Below are positions 26,801 to 34,529 of a DNA stretch of 50,081 nucleotides, piece by piece; positions within the stretch are counted from its first letter, which is position 1; every line of letters starts with the position of its first letter. The notes beneath the pieces are model-generated. The model was given only the letters and a program-made list of their open reading frames with translations, had not been told where the DNA came from and ran no database searches. The position numbers and the translations under genes are program-made. The stretch spans positions 1 through 50,081 of the forward strand of contig JAKQOD010000083.1 of assembly GCA_029565465.1 (NCBI GenBank). The letters run 5' to 3'. Source of the DNA: Deltaproteobacteria bacterium (GTDB lineage: Bacteria; Myxococcota_A; Polyangia; Haliangiales; Haliangiaceae).

Positions 26801-27659
26801 TACGCATGTTACCGAGAGTACTGGGCCATTGGCCTTGCGAGCCTTGCGCAAAGTTGGCGAGCGCATCGTGACCGAAGAGCTGCCGCTCGATGACACCGGG
26901 GTGGTCCGTTTGCGTGCAACGCCGTTCGATGAAGTCACGTTTGAGTTGCTGCAAGGTGCAAGCAAAGTTGACCAACTGTGGTTGTCCGACGGTGTGTGGA
27001 CCTGGGTCGACGACACCATGGCCGACGGTCACACCGCGATTACAGCGAAAGACTTTACGACGTGTGCCGAGCAAACATCGTCGGCGCTGCAAACCATTGC
27101 CGCTGACAGCACCGATTTCATGTTTGCACGCAATGACGTACGCTTCGCAGGTTGCGCTTCGATCACTGCCGACGTCGACCGCTCGGTTGGCTTGGCTCGC
27201 CACTTCGGCGGCGCAGCCAAAGACATCGACTTGGCCGGTTTCGCTGCGATGTCGATGACGTTGCAATCATCGGCGCCGACGCAGGTTTGTCACGAAACCT
27301 CGACGGTGCCGATGTGTATCATGCTGCCAGCGTACAAGACCGCAACCCGTGTGCAGATTCCACTCGCTGCGTTTACCGAGCTTGGCAGCGAAACCTGCGC
27401 CGCTGCAGATCTACGCAACGTGCGTGCGCTAACCGTGACGACCTTTGAACCTGGCGCGCAAACCATTGCCGTGCGCGATGTGCACTACCGCCGTGTCGTC
27501 GATGATTCGGCACCTGATGGCGACGTGGTGAGCCCAAGCTGTGAAACGCCATCGAGCAGTGGTGGCTGCAGCACTGGTGGTGGCCGTGCGCAGGTGAGCA
27601 CGATCGGCTGGATGTTGCTTGCGGCTGTATCGCTGGTGCGCCGCGGTCGTCGTCGGTAG
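23880..27659 (+). CDS. giant exported protein with IgGFc-binding-like repeats and MYXO-CTERM-like tail
   Basis: A 1259-residue exported protein. ATG 23880 starts a good signal peptide (MHLRNVVASLALGALTVCLA, cleavage near SRA); upstream in-frame codons are not needed. The N-terminal 450 residues resemble IgGFc-binding N-terminal domains, with segments such as DYFRIIADHPVNVMQ and YVRVTSNKPISVTSGNF. A Thr/Ser/Ala-rich beta region and a long beta-rich domain follow. The C-terminus has the layout of a MYXO-CTERM sorting signal: a Cys-containing GGCSTGGG, a hydrophobic helix (IGWMLLAAVSLV) and a terminal arginine cluster (RRGRRR). Known MYXO-CTERM proteins are cleaved and lipid-attached to the cell surface. 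The exact ligand of this protein is unknown. Confidence 0.78.
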   Translation: MHLRNVVASLALGALTVCLAPTTSRAAGDAATRLNIFVSANNVAGRQPMLIVTNPSAQAATVSIIDDGADGDTDDSVTNIVLQQGQSRIVRISQGTVNDDYAGKADGDYFRIIADHPVNVMQATTSNWQHDWAPTEGAGGLGTSFFLYGPPTSGADSDVNVFAYHDGTEVAIWDITATPTTTGTTTVNIPGRTLVARINLNEGEDIIYRKNGLGLDIIDAGHTYWVEATQAVTVQYGHLGQVAGGNQARDGDGFIPSANGSSAGSLFYFTIPHNPGTQSEKELRIVCFDNSTVTLYGATPSGTGWTAISSSAVASGGHLDFVGANNTAFRTNDLYKLVVSPAYNRCTAYEANWMETGSFGTSDDASTVSSSNGYSMGNLFVAYIGPPGQQANVANPAGEATNIWAASGGYGSHLYINAADDNTGVTITDVDTNGGVVNFSFSLQRDKYFDFVIDTAMYNAMKTSGRRPYVRVTSNKPISVTSGNFNDNWLLFATGARPMAAKTTATLATTDATCGETVTLQARCDNVNGSTLASSTMTISAPSGASLGSPTLPNGVSVTSSSGARLVLSAGTLDSNGGFAADVPVTITCNNGCFSAQSVALQVECAGTIGGEVLADNATQSLLVTPSSALVDRLLIVDHPGYDGTGTYSAVSFDGLNLTSDVTLTLYRATDSGDPAAFTQIAQWTGNTAAAKTFSFNDAYALHYEAARFYKVVASASTCTTPFGPVTARTSSGSSGGNTSGLESNGRLAGLLARRALANVSRPNWIPTDMRMANSSKAQSAMFADQAAAAMLPAMGPLDSFPVNVTPPDLVGVTNAASAFAADYLTSDGKRVGSVLIVQTVGEYYEHNKALCDRANGSEISRLEVLAEPNGGVLRMALQNQLEQTGDYAVEFKVIEDQGRYQVVSQWHASTMPALSSTARVYNIQAWSAMPGIEISFADQMLQAMGLEFAANPVLPPRIFAKGATLGGDIELHVTHVTESTGPLALRALRKVGERIVTEELPLDDTGVVRLRATPFDEVTFELLQGASKVDQLWLSDGVWTWVDDTMADGHTAITAKDFTTCAEQTSSALQTIAADSTDFMFARNDVRFAGCASITADVDRSVGLARHFGGAAKDIDLAGFAAMSMTLQSSAPTQVCHETSTVPMCIMLPAYKTATRVQIPLAAFTELGSETCAAADLRNVRALTVTTFEPGAQTIAVRDVHYRRVVDDSAPDGDVVSPSCETPSSSGGCSTGGGRAQVSTIGWMLLAAVSLVRRGRRR

Positions 27660-27665
27660 CGGCGA

Positions 27666-28280
27666 TCAGTATTGAAACTGCAGAAACGCACTTGCATCAA
27701 ATACTTCCAGTTCATCGCGCGGCCGTTCCCCTTCGAGAAAGGCATGCATAAAACCGATCGCAACGCCGAATGCAGCATGTTCATGCACCTGCACAGCCAC
27801 ACCCCCGCCGACGCGTACGTTGGTACCTTCGCGGTTGGGTGTTGAATCGCCGAGCCGATGCGAAAGCACGGTAGCGCCCACCATCAGCTCGCCGAAGAAA
27901 AGCCACGAGTTGCGGGTGCCAGCGTACGTGCTGTTGGGTGCGTAGTAGCGCAGCCCGACATCCCAATGGTTAGAAACAAAACCGGGCTCAGCATCGATGG
28001 TGTAATGCGGTGGGAGATCTTCGTAGGCGTAACGCCCAGCGAGGTACAAACGGCGCCAAACCCGCACTGCGGCGGTGCCGGCAAAACCCACGGTTGATTC
28101 GTTTTCAAACGAATAAAACCCAAACAAAAAGCCAACCGCAGGTCCACCTTGGATTACCACCCGCGGCAATTCCTCGTCGGCATTCTCGGCATGCGCAGCG
28201 CGGCTGGCGCTTGCTGCCAACGCCAACGCAAGCACACCAGCAACGCTGCTGCGCAATAACAAACCCGACCCTGTACCCAT
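27666..28280 (-). CDS. exported beta-barrel-like protein
   Basis: About 204 residues from ATG 28280, which begins a signal peptide (GLLLRSSVAGVLALALAASA, cleavage near AHA); the longer open frame upstream has no such start. The mature part shows alternating strands typical of an outer-membrane barrel (AVGFLFGFYSFENES, LYLAGRYAYEDLP, FFGELMVGATVLSHRL, AFLQFQY) and ends in an aromatic residue. It is similar in size and style to the barrel encoded at 14390-15010, but I cannot say that they are close paralogues. It converges on the giant exported protein gene with a gap of six bases. Confidence 0.7.
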   Translation of the reverse strand: MGTGSGLLLRSSVAGVLALALAASASRAAHAENADEELPRVVIQGGPAVGFLFGFYSFENESTVGFAGTAAVRVWRRLYLAGRYAYEDLPPHYTIDAEPGFVSNHWDVGLRYYAPNSTYAGTRNSWLFFGELMVGATVLSHRLGDSTPNREGTNVRVGGGVAVQVHEHAAFGVAIGFMHAFLEGERPRDELEVFDASAFLQFQY

Positions 28281-28352
28281 ACGATACTGTCGCGTGGACC
28301 GCACCGACACGCAAGCCGAGCGCTTGTGCAATCGTTTGCGCGGCGCAAACGA

Positions 28353-28784
28353 TCAAGACAAGATCAGAAATTTTGTGTCGTCGTCGAACGTACATTCCCA
28401 GCTCGACAACATCGCGTTGACGTGGCCGTCAGCATCAATGATCAGCGTCGAGGTTTCATGTTCCACCGTTTTGCCTTTGCAATCCACGCTGCCATTACAG
28501 GCCGCAGCACAAACGGAGTACAGCATTAGTTCGCGGTCAGGTTCGCCTGGAAAAACCAAACGCAGGCGCACCGGCACGAACTCTTCCATTGAATCGCTTC
28601 TACGTGACACTGGTAACAACACATGCGGTGGCGTGACTCTTCCTTCGCGACCGTCGCTGCCGATTTCATGCACTTCAAAGCGGCCAGGATCGATCTGTGC
28701 ATCGAATTGAAAATCGCTGCAGCCGGTAACGCTGACGAACATGGCGGCGAAAAGGTAGCTAGTGTTTTCTGCCACGTGATTCAA
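28353..28784 (-). CDS. small lipoprotein, paralogue of the upstream gene
   Basis: A 143-residue protein with a lipobox VTGC followed by SDF, as in the neighbouring gene. It shares the order of motifs RFEVHEI, EGRVTPPHV, PVRLRLVFPGEPDREL, CAAACNGSVDCKGKT and CTFDDDTKF with the protein encoded at 28788-29222, so the two are tandem duplicates. Four cysteines in the mature part are conserved in both and probably form disulphides. The start is TTG 28784 with AGGA nine bases upstream, inside the end of the preceding gene; GTG 28775 is an alternative. No function is recognised. Confidence 0.65.
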   Translation of the reverse strand: MNHVAENTSYLFAAMFVSVTGCSDFQFDAQIDPGRFEVHEIGSDGREGRVTPPHVLLPVSRRSDSMEEFVPVRLRLVFPGEPDRELMLYSVCAAACNGSVDCKGKTVEHETSTLIIDADGHVNAMLSSWECTFDDDTKFLILS

Positions 28785-28787
28785 CGT

Positions 28788-29222
28788 TTACGATCCTATA
28801 TAGAATCCAGTGTCGTCATCGAACTTGCATTGCCATCGTGAAGCTACGCGATTGACTTTGCCTTCATCGGTAAGTACCAATCCTGCGATCTCCGCAATCA
28901 ACGTTTTACCAGTGCAGTTGACGCTTCCATTGCAAGCGATTGCGCATTCAGATTCCAACAGCAGGTCACGGTCTGCTTCGCCTGGATGCACCAACCGCAG
29001 CCGAATCGGAAAGACTGCGTCCAATGACCCGGCACTGCGTTCGAAGGTGAGAGTAACACCCGGTCGCACGACTTTTCCTTCGTTGCCGTCGGCACGTACT
29101 TCGTGAATCTCAAACCGCGTCGAGACGATACCAGCGGAGAACGTGAAATCGCTGCAGCCGGTAAGCGCAAGGGCCAAAGCCGCTGCCACGAGGCAACGTT
29201 GCTGGGCCAGCGTGTGCAGCAT
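28788..29222 (-). CDS. small lipoprotein, paralogue of the downstream gene
   Basis: About 144 residues from ATG 29222, which starts a lipoprotein signal with lipobox LTGC; a longer in-frame start at 29306 would place a basic stretch before it and is less likely. The mature domain carries RFEIHEV, PIRLRLVHPGEADRDL, CAIACNGSVNCTGKT and CKFDDDTGF, matching the downstream paralogue at an estimated 40% or so of positions by eye. It is divergent from the ferritin-like gene with about 110 bases between. The two paralogues are separated by three bases and must be one transcript. Confidence 0.68.
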   Translation of the reverse strand: MLHTLAQQRCLVAAALALALTGCSDFTFSAGIVSTRFEIHEVRADGNEGKVVRPGVTLTFERSAGSLDAVFPIRLRLVHPGEADRDLLLESECAIACNGSVNCTGKTLIAEIAGLVLTDEGKVNRVASRWQCKFDDDTGFYIGS

Positions 29223-29333
29223 GGGCGCCACCGTAAGACGAGCGAACCGGCCATGTCCAGGTGAAAGACTACGGCGCAACGCGCTTCGGCGCCCATGCGA
29301 CGCCAACGCCGGGCTTTGCGGGTATGATGAACC

Positions 29334-30188
29334 GTGGCTAATACTCCGCTACTGCGCGATGTAACGCGGCTCAAAGTTGTGCATCGACAACGGGTGACGC
29401 GGCAAGGTGATGCCGATCCGGCACCGCTGTTTGTAGCTGGCAACATTGCGCCTGAGGTACTGGGCGCTGCTGCGAACGGCTGGCAAGCGCTGCTGGCAAC
29501 TGAATACGAATCGATCGTGATTGCGTCGTGGATGACATCAGCACTGTCCCGCATCGGGGCGCCGCTGGACCTGATCGGCTCGTTTGGCCGCGTGGTCGAA
29601 GATGAAATTCGCCACGTTGATCTATGTGCCCAAATGGTCGAGACCTTCGGCGGCGTGCCGATGATTCCAACCGCCCCGCCGCCGCCGTTTCCAACCGGCG
29701 CTGCGACCGAACGAGCTGCCCAGTTCGAAATTGTTAGCGGCATGGTCAGCTTTTTTTGCGTATTTGAGCATCTGTCGGGCTTGGTGTTTGCCCAAGCCAT
29801 CGAGGCTGCCACCGACGCCAAAGCCAAATGGGCACTCGGCGAAATATTCCGCGATGAAGCATTTCATGGCGCTTTTGGCTTCGAAACCGCGAAATACTAT
29901 GTTCCTGGCTGGTCCGCCGACGAGCGGGCGGCGTTATCGCGCCGGGTTGTCGACGACATCAAGCGGTTCGAACAACGCTTACATGGCAGCCTGCCCGTCG
30001 ACGAGGACATGCTGTCGCCGCAGCTCGCGGCCTTGCAAAACCTGGGGCTGCTAGCACCTACGCCGTTGTTGGCAACATTCTATGGTGGGGTGCAAAACGA
30101 GCTTTTGCCGCGCCTGCGTGAGATTGGCGTCGACGTCGCATTTGGTGGGGGCGGATCTTCCGCCGTGGCGTTGCACTCGGTCGACTGA
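29334..30188 (+). CDS. ferritin-like diiron protein
   Basis: A 284-residue soluble protein with a four-helix ferritin-like core. Metal ligand candidates are E57 or E59 (TEYES), the ExxRH-type pair E91 and H94 (EDEIRHVD), E145 (FEHLSG), and E175 with H178 in RDEAFHGAFG, the two ExxH motifs expected for a diiron site. I do not recognise the exact subfamily; related proteins oxidise or hydroxylate small substrates or store iron. The start is GTG 29334. It is followed 22 bases later by pspA on the same strand. Confidence 0.72.
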   Translation: MANTPLLRDVTRLKVVHRQRVTRQGDADPAPLFVAGNIAPEVLGAAANGWQALLATEYESIVIASWMTSALSRIGAPLDLIGSFGRVVEDEIRHVDLCAQMVETFGGVPMIPTAPPPPFPTGAATERAAQFEIVSGMVSFFCVFEHLSGLVFAQAIEAATDAKAKWALGEIFRDEAFHGAFGFETAKYYVPGWSADERAALSRRVVDDIKRFEQRLHGSLPVDEDMLSPQLAALQNLGLLAPTPLLATFYGGVQNELLPRLREIGVDVAFGGGGSSAVALHSVD

Positions 30189-30210
30189 TCCCTTACGCTT
30201 GCCATAAGCC

Positions 30211-31083
30211 ATGGGCATTTTTTCCAGACTCGGAACCCTGATCAAGTCGAACCTTAACGACCTCATCACCAGAGCTGAGGATCCCGAAAAGATGCTCGAG
30301 CAGGTGCTGCTCGAAATGCAGCAGCAGCTGGTTGAAGCCAAAAAAGCTGTGGCCATGGCCATCGCCGACGAAAAGAAGCTGCAAAAGCAGTTCAGCGTTG
30401 AAAGCGATAAAGCCAAAGAGTGGGAACGCAAAGCGATGGTTGCCGTGCGTGGTGGCGACGACGGCTTGGCGCGGCAAGCGCTGGCTCGTAAGCAAGAGCA
30501 CGAAAACATCGCGGGTCAGTTCCAAACCCAGTGGGCGCAGCAAAAAGCTGCCGTCGACAAACTCAAAGACGCGCTGCGTTTGCTCAGCAACAAGATTGAA
30601 GAAGCGAAGCGCAAAAAGAACCTGCTCATCGCGCGCAAAAAGCGTGCGGAAGCCCAAGCGCAAATCGCCAATACGATGCAGGGCCTCGGCGATACCAGTG
30701 CATTCGATACGTTCGACCGCATGTCGGAACGCATCCAATTGATGGAAGCCGAAGCTGAAGCAGGCGCCGAGTTGGCAGGCGAACTTTCTGGCGGCGATCT
30801 GGAATCGAAGTTTGCAGCGCTCGAAGCGGGTGGTGCAGGCGCCGAAGAGGATGCGTTGGCCGAACTGAAAGCCAAAATGGGCTTGTCGTTGGCAGCGCCA
30901 AAAGAAACCAAGCAGCTCAATGCTGGCGATGCAGTTGCAGCCAAAGCCGACGCAGGCAATTCGGGCGCAGCTAAAAAGGCTGCAGGCACCGAGTCGCCAA
31001 TCGTGACGCCTGGTGGCCTCACCGCCGAGGATTTGAAAGAGCTTGAAGATTTGGATCTCGCTGACCTCGACATGAAGAAGTAA
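30211..31083 (+). CDS. pspA: PspA/IM30 family membrane-stress protein
   Basis: A 290-residue PspA/IM30 (ESCRT-III-like) protein that binds the inner face of the membrane and protects it under stress. The N-terminus MGIFSRLGTLIKSNLNDLI is the amphipathic membrane-binding helix, and residues 25-180 are a long coiled coil rich in Lys, Glu and Ala with the family's EDPEKMLEQVLLEMQ stretch. It is longer than enteric PspA (about 220 residues), with an Ala/Gly-rich linker and an acidic C-terminal helix (EDLKELEDLDLADLD). It sits between the ferritin-like and DUF5063 genes on the same strand. Confidence 0.93.
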   Translation: MGIFSRLGTLIKSNLNDLITRAEDPEKMLEQVLLEMQQQLVEAKKAVAMAIADEKKLQKQFSVESDKAKEWERKAMVAVRGGDDGLARQALARKQEHENIAGQFQTQWAQQKAAVDKLKDALRLLSNKIEEAKRKKNLLIARKKRAEAQAQIANTMQGLGDTSAFDTFDRMSERIQLMEAEAEAGAELAGELSGGDLESKFAALEAGGAGAEEDALAELKAKMGLSLAAPKETKQLNAGDAVAAKADAGNSGAAKKAAGTESPIVTPGGLTAEDLKELEDLDLADLDMKK

Positions 31084-31092
31084 CTTAGCGAC

Positions 31093-31746
31093 GTGTCGCC
31101 GCCGCCAGCTCGCAGCTCGGCACCTTGTGCCGATTTCGCCGACGCTGCACGCGACTACTGTCGCTTCGTTGCAGCGATGGACAAGTTGCCGATGGCCGCG
31201 CGCATGGACGGCGTAGCGCGGCGTTTGGCGCTGGTGTATGCGCTTGGGTTTGGCTTGCTGGATGAGGTCGCGCGGGAGGCGGAGCATGCCGAGATTGTCG
31301 ACGCGGAAGTGGTGGTGGATGGGGAGTCGGGCACAGACACAGACATGGACACGGCCGCAGACACGGGCACGGCCACGGCCGCGGGCAGGGACACAGACAC
31401 GGCCACGGCCGCAGACATGGGCACGGGCACGGCCGCAGATCCTGACGCCGACGAGCGTTACGATGCTCTGGTCAAAGCGCAGCGGGCTCGCATTGTGGTG
31501 AATCTCGCCATCGATCTCTACCACGTCTGGTTGGATCCACTGGACCTTGGCGCCGACGACAACCTCGGGACCGGCGACATCTGCGACGACATCCTCGACA
31601 TCTGGGCCGACTTGCAACGCGGCTTGTTAGCCTACGATGCAGGCGATCCGATCGACGCTGCGTGGTATTGGCGCCTCATGTACACCCACTGGAGCAACCA
31701 CGCTGTGAATGCACTGCAGGCACTGCGGGCAGCAAGCGAACGCTGA
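31093..31746 (+). CDS. DUF5063 domain protein with a low-complexity insertion
   Basis: A 217-residue protein that I match to DUF5063 by its N-terminal ARDYCRFVAAMD segment and C-terminal LYHVWLDPLDLG...WYWRLMYTHWSNHAVNAL segments. The domain is split by a 38-residue Thr/Asp/Ala/Gly-rich insert at about 79-116, encoded by an imperfect six-base repeat (see the repeat entry). The start is GTG 31093, nine bases after pspA ends, so it belongs to the pspA transcript. Function of the family is unknown. Confidence 0.75.
   Translation: MSPPPARSSAPCADFADAARDYCRFVAAMDKLPMAARMDGVARRLALVYALGFGLLDEVAREAEHAEIVDAEVVVDGESGTDTDMDTAADTGTATAAGRDTDTATAADMGTGTAADPDADERYDALVKAQRARIVVNLAIDLYHVWLDPLDLGADDNLGTGDICDDILDIWADLQRGLLAYDAGDPIDAAWYWRLMYTHWSNHAVNALQALRAASER
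31326..31440 (+). repeat. imperfect GGCACG/GACACA hexanucleotide repeat tract inside the DUF5063 gene
   Basis: The tract is built from variants of GACACA, GACACG, GGCACG and GGCCGC, encoding alternating TD, DT, TA and TG dipeptides. The units are all multiples of three bases so gain or loss of units keeps the frame. It interrupts an otherwise compact domain, which suggests recent expansion by slipped-strand replication. Confidence 0.8.
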
Positions 31747-31778
31747 ATCGTGTTTTGAAAACGCAAGGCTCCCGATCA

Positions 31779-34436
31779 TCAGTTCGTAATCGAATCATAC
31801 GAAGCAACGCCAAGTGCTGTCGCAATCGCTCGTCGACGATTTGGGTGCGAACGGGTTTGGGCAAGCCACACTGCAATGGCTTGGCGTACCGAGGCAGGGG
31901 CAATGGCAAGTTGTTCACGGTCGCCACCCGCTGCGACGTATTCAGCGTCAATGCCATGTACGGTTCCTGCAGAAATGTGCCCAGCACCATGGAAATCGTC
32001 GGCGAAAGAGAACATCGCGGCAGCCAAAAGATTGTCGCTCACGTGGCCAACCAGCCAGTCGTAAACGGTGCCACCATCACCGCCTGACGCTGACACAGAG
32101 ATATGTCGGTTTTCTAAATGAGACAACGTGACTTGGAGGCCACGGCGCAACGATGCTGCGCCTGCTTCTACCAGATTGCGCTGCCACGCAGGATCCGAAC
32201 CGGCCGCGACCATTGTCCCAAGAATCCGAGGGTTATTTGCAATCGCTTCGGTTGCTTCAACGCCTTCGAGCTTGTCGTTGGATAGCGTTGACCGCCCGTG
32301 CCCGATCCCATGAGCATCAAAACCTCTTCGATGTGCGCCAACGCCGTGGCGTCCGAACAAACGCTCAAAAGCTTCTGGATCGGTGCGCTGCAATTCTGCA
32401 AGTCGATCTTGGAGACGACCTGATGCGCCAATACCCGAGCCAAGCGTTATTCGCAGTCGGTCCCAGGTATTTAGCGAAGTCATCGAGCCTTCTTGTTGGC
32501 GAAGCACTGCCAAGTACGCCCTGGCCATGTGCTGTTGTGCTTCAGGAAATCCAACAGTGTGTTCGGCTTCGTTACCCCCAACGATGTCGTTGAGTATCGC
32601 GTCGCTGGCAGCTCCGGTTTCGCTGCCGCCGGTCTCGGCATTGAACATCGAAGCTCTATACCCGCCAGGTCTTTCAATGAGTGCACCGGGCGCAACCGGG
32701 TCGAGATGTACGCGATGCGATCCGACCAGCACATCATGTGATTGCGTTGCAATGTCAGTAGTGATCGGCAACGTTGAAAGTTGCTCACGGTCTGGTAAGT
32801 CGGCGTTTGGGTGTTCGGTCGCATAGGCGATGACCTGGGCACGCGTGGTCTCCTCGACTTCATGCAACCGTTGATCTATTGCCGCGAGCGCCTCGGCATC
32901 AGTGTCTGCAATGCTCATCCGTTCGCGCAATACGTCAGCGAGCGGGTTGAAAATTACTCGGCGAGGATCGGCGCCACCACTAGTCACGTGGGGCACATAG
33001 CGCATAACTGCTGGATTGATGTACCGCACATGGCGTACGGCGCTGCTGGTTACTTGCACAGCGCTGGCTGCAACATCTAGTCGCTCCGAAATAGTGCGGC
33101 TGGCGCCCCGAGGTGTCACAAGTCGATCAAAAACCGCCGATGCTCGTAGCGCCGCCAGAGGTTCGCGAATCACATGCGTAATTTTGTCTTCGATTGCCGC
33201 CGCATTTCTGAATAGCTGCGGCAAGACTCGCGTTGCTTCGCGCAGGTAGTGCTCGACCTGCGTAATCATTCGATTGCGCTGGGCTGGTGACGTGGCACTC
33301 CAACGAGCGTTGTAAGCCGCTCGCAGTGCTCCAACTGCTAGCGATGAAATGCCAGCACTGTAGTACTGTGGGTTAATATTTGAACCTGGCGCCAAGATAA
33401 GGTCGCGTTGGGCCGCCGTGATTTGTGGATCGAGAATCGCTGCAAGTCCAGGCAGCGCGCGAAGCAAGGTAAATCCTGAAGTTCGAGTGTAACGATTTTG
33501 CGGATGCCGCCTCTGGTCGAGCGGGATTCTCGACGGTGGGACAAATGCTCCGGCCCATTCGGTTTGATACATCGCGGATGCAGGCTCAGGCATTGCGAGC
33601 GTTGGTGGTTCGATCGGAGCGATGTCAGAAACGGCAGACAGCGGCGGAGCTTGCGGGGGTTCCGTTCTCGGTCGAGGTGGTCGGCCGGCACGTGCTTCAC
33701 TCGGTCGTCGTCGGTGCGGCGCCGGGTGCGGCGCGGGTGCCACAGGCACAGGCGCGGCCGGGGCATTGATCGCTATAGTAGGTTGGGTCTCTGTTGGGGT
33801 TACGTGCGATACCGTCGGCGCAGCCGATGCTGCGGGCGCTACACTTGGCAACTCTGGCGTGAGTTGTGAACGCACGAGTTGTAATGGCCCGCCGCCATGT
33901 GCAGCGCCGCTACCCAGCCGCAATGTGCGGTACCCTGCAGCGTAATAACTCGCGATCGCTTGCGCGGGGGCCTGGGCTGCTTGGCGTAGATAACCTAAGG
34001 CAACCGCGTCGCCAGATTGCGCAACGCGTGCATTGAGCTGCACGAGTTCTTCACGCAACGCAGCACGGCCGGCATCCAAATTGGCGGCCGCGGCTTGCAC
34101 GATCCGCAGGTGGGCGGCGTCGCCGATGACGCCATGCAACAGATTGGCGAGAACGACGGGGTGTTGCTGAGCAAAATTGGGTGGCAGCACCACCGGCACT
34201 TCATGGGTGGCATCGGGCGCGTGAAATGGGCGCACCGGCGGCAAGCTGGCGGCCGAGCGCAAATTCGGCTGCACAGCTGCGGCTTGCGCGGCTACGGCTT
34301 GGCGAATCGGCGTGATTTGCTGTGCGAGCTGCGCAGTGTCACGATCGAGCTGGGCTTGTACCGTGCGCGTTTGCTCGATTTGCGCGTCGTCACGGGCCAA
34401 AGCGCCCGTAACCGGTTGAGAACCCAATAATGTCAC
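31779..34436 (-). CDS. large protein of unknown function with proline-rich centre
   Basis: An 885-residue protein with no signal peptide or membrane segment that I can see and no recognised family. The order is a helical N-terminal part (1-165: QIEQTRTVQAQLDRDTAQL; HPVVLANLLHGVIGDAAHL), a Pro/Ala/Thr/Arg-rich disordered linker (about 190-300), and a C-terminal half of some 560 residues with helical stretches and a His/Gly-rich region (RHGVGAHRRGFDAHGIGHG). The start is GTG 34436. Base composition appears to drop in GC across the C-terminal half (31779-33500) relative to the N-terminal half. It is a lone minus-strand gene inside a plus-strand block, so it may be an insertion. Size and layout would fit a secreted-apparatus cargo or toxin-like protein, but there is no direct evidence. 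Confidence 0.7.
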   Translation of the reverse strand: MTLLGSQPVTGALARDDAQIEQTRTVQAQLDRDTAQLAQQITPIRQAVAAQAAAVQPNLRSAASLPPVRPFHAPDATHEVPVVLPPNFAQQHPVVLANLLHGVIGDAAHLRIVQAAAANLDAGRAALREELVQLNARVAQSGDAVALGYLRQAAQAPAQAIASYYAAGYRTLRLGSGAAHGGGPLQLVRSQLTPELPSVAPAASAAPTVSHVTPTETQPTIAINAPAAPVPVAPAPHPAPHRRRPSEARAGRPPRPRTEPPQAPPLSAVSDIAPIEPPTLAMPEPASAMYQTEWAGAFVPPSRIPLDQRRHPQNRYTRTSGFTLLRALPGLAAILDPQITAAQRDLILAPGSNINPQYYSAGISSLAVGALRAAYNARWSATSPAQRNRMITQVEHYLREATRVLPQLFRNAAAIEDKITHVIREPLAALRASAVFDRLVTPRGASRTISERLDVAASAVQVTSSAVRHVRYINPAVMRYVPHVTSGGADPRRVIFNPLADVLRERMSIADTDAEALAAIDQRLHEVEETTRAQVIAYATEHPNADLPDREQLSTLPITTDIATQSHDVLVGSHRVHLDPVAPGALIERPGGYRASMFNAETGGSETGAASDAILNDIVGGNEAEHTVGFPEAQQHMARAYLAVLRQQEGSMTSLNTWDRLRITLGSGIGASGRLQDRLAELQRTDPEAFERLFGRHGVGAHRRGFDAHGIGHGRSTLSNDKLEGVEATEAIANNPRILGTMVAAGSDPAWQRNLVEAGAASLRRGLQVTLSHLENRHISVSASGGDGGTVYDWLVGHVSDNLLAAAMFSFADDFHGAGHISAGTVHGIDAEYVAAGGDREQLAIAPASVRQAIAVWLAQTRSHPNRRRAIATALGVASYDSITN

Positions 34437-34529
34437 GGCCTTGTTACGCTTGCAGTGACGCGCGCCTTCCTGCGATCAAAGCGCGCGAATAGTTGGGATC
34501 ATCGCGAGATTCGGTTTAACATTATTTTA

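Noticed and set aside
30193..31617. 474-residue open frame antisense to pspA and the DUF5063 gene
   Set aside because: It is a mirror of two well-supported coding sequences and its Arg/Cys/His-rich text follows from their codon bias.
31747..31778. Terminator between DUF5063 and the 885-residue protein genes
   Set aside because: Only GTTTTGAAAAC with a one-base loop is present, which cannot form a stable hairpin.
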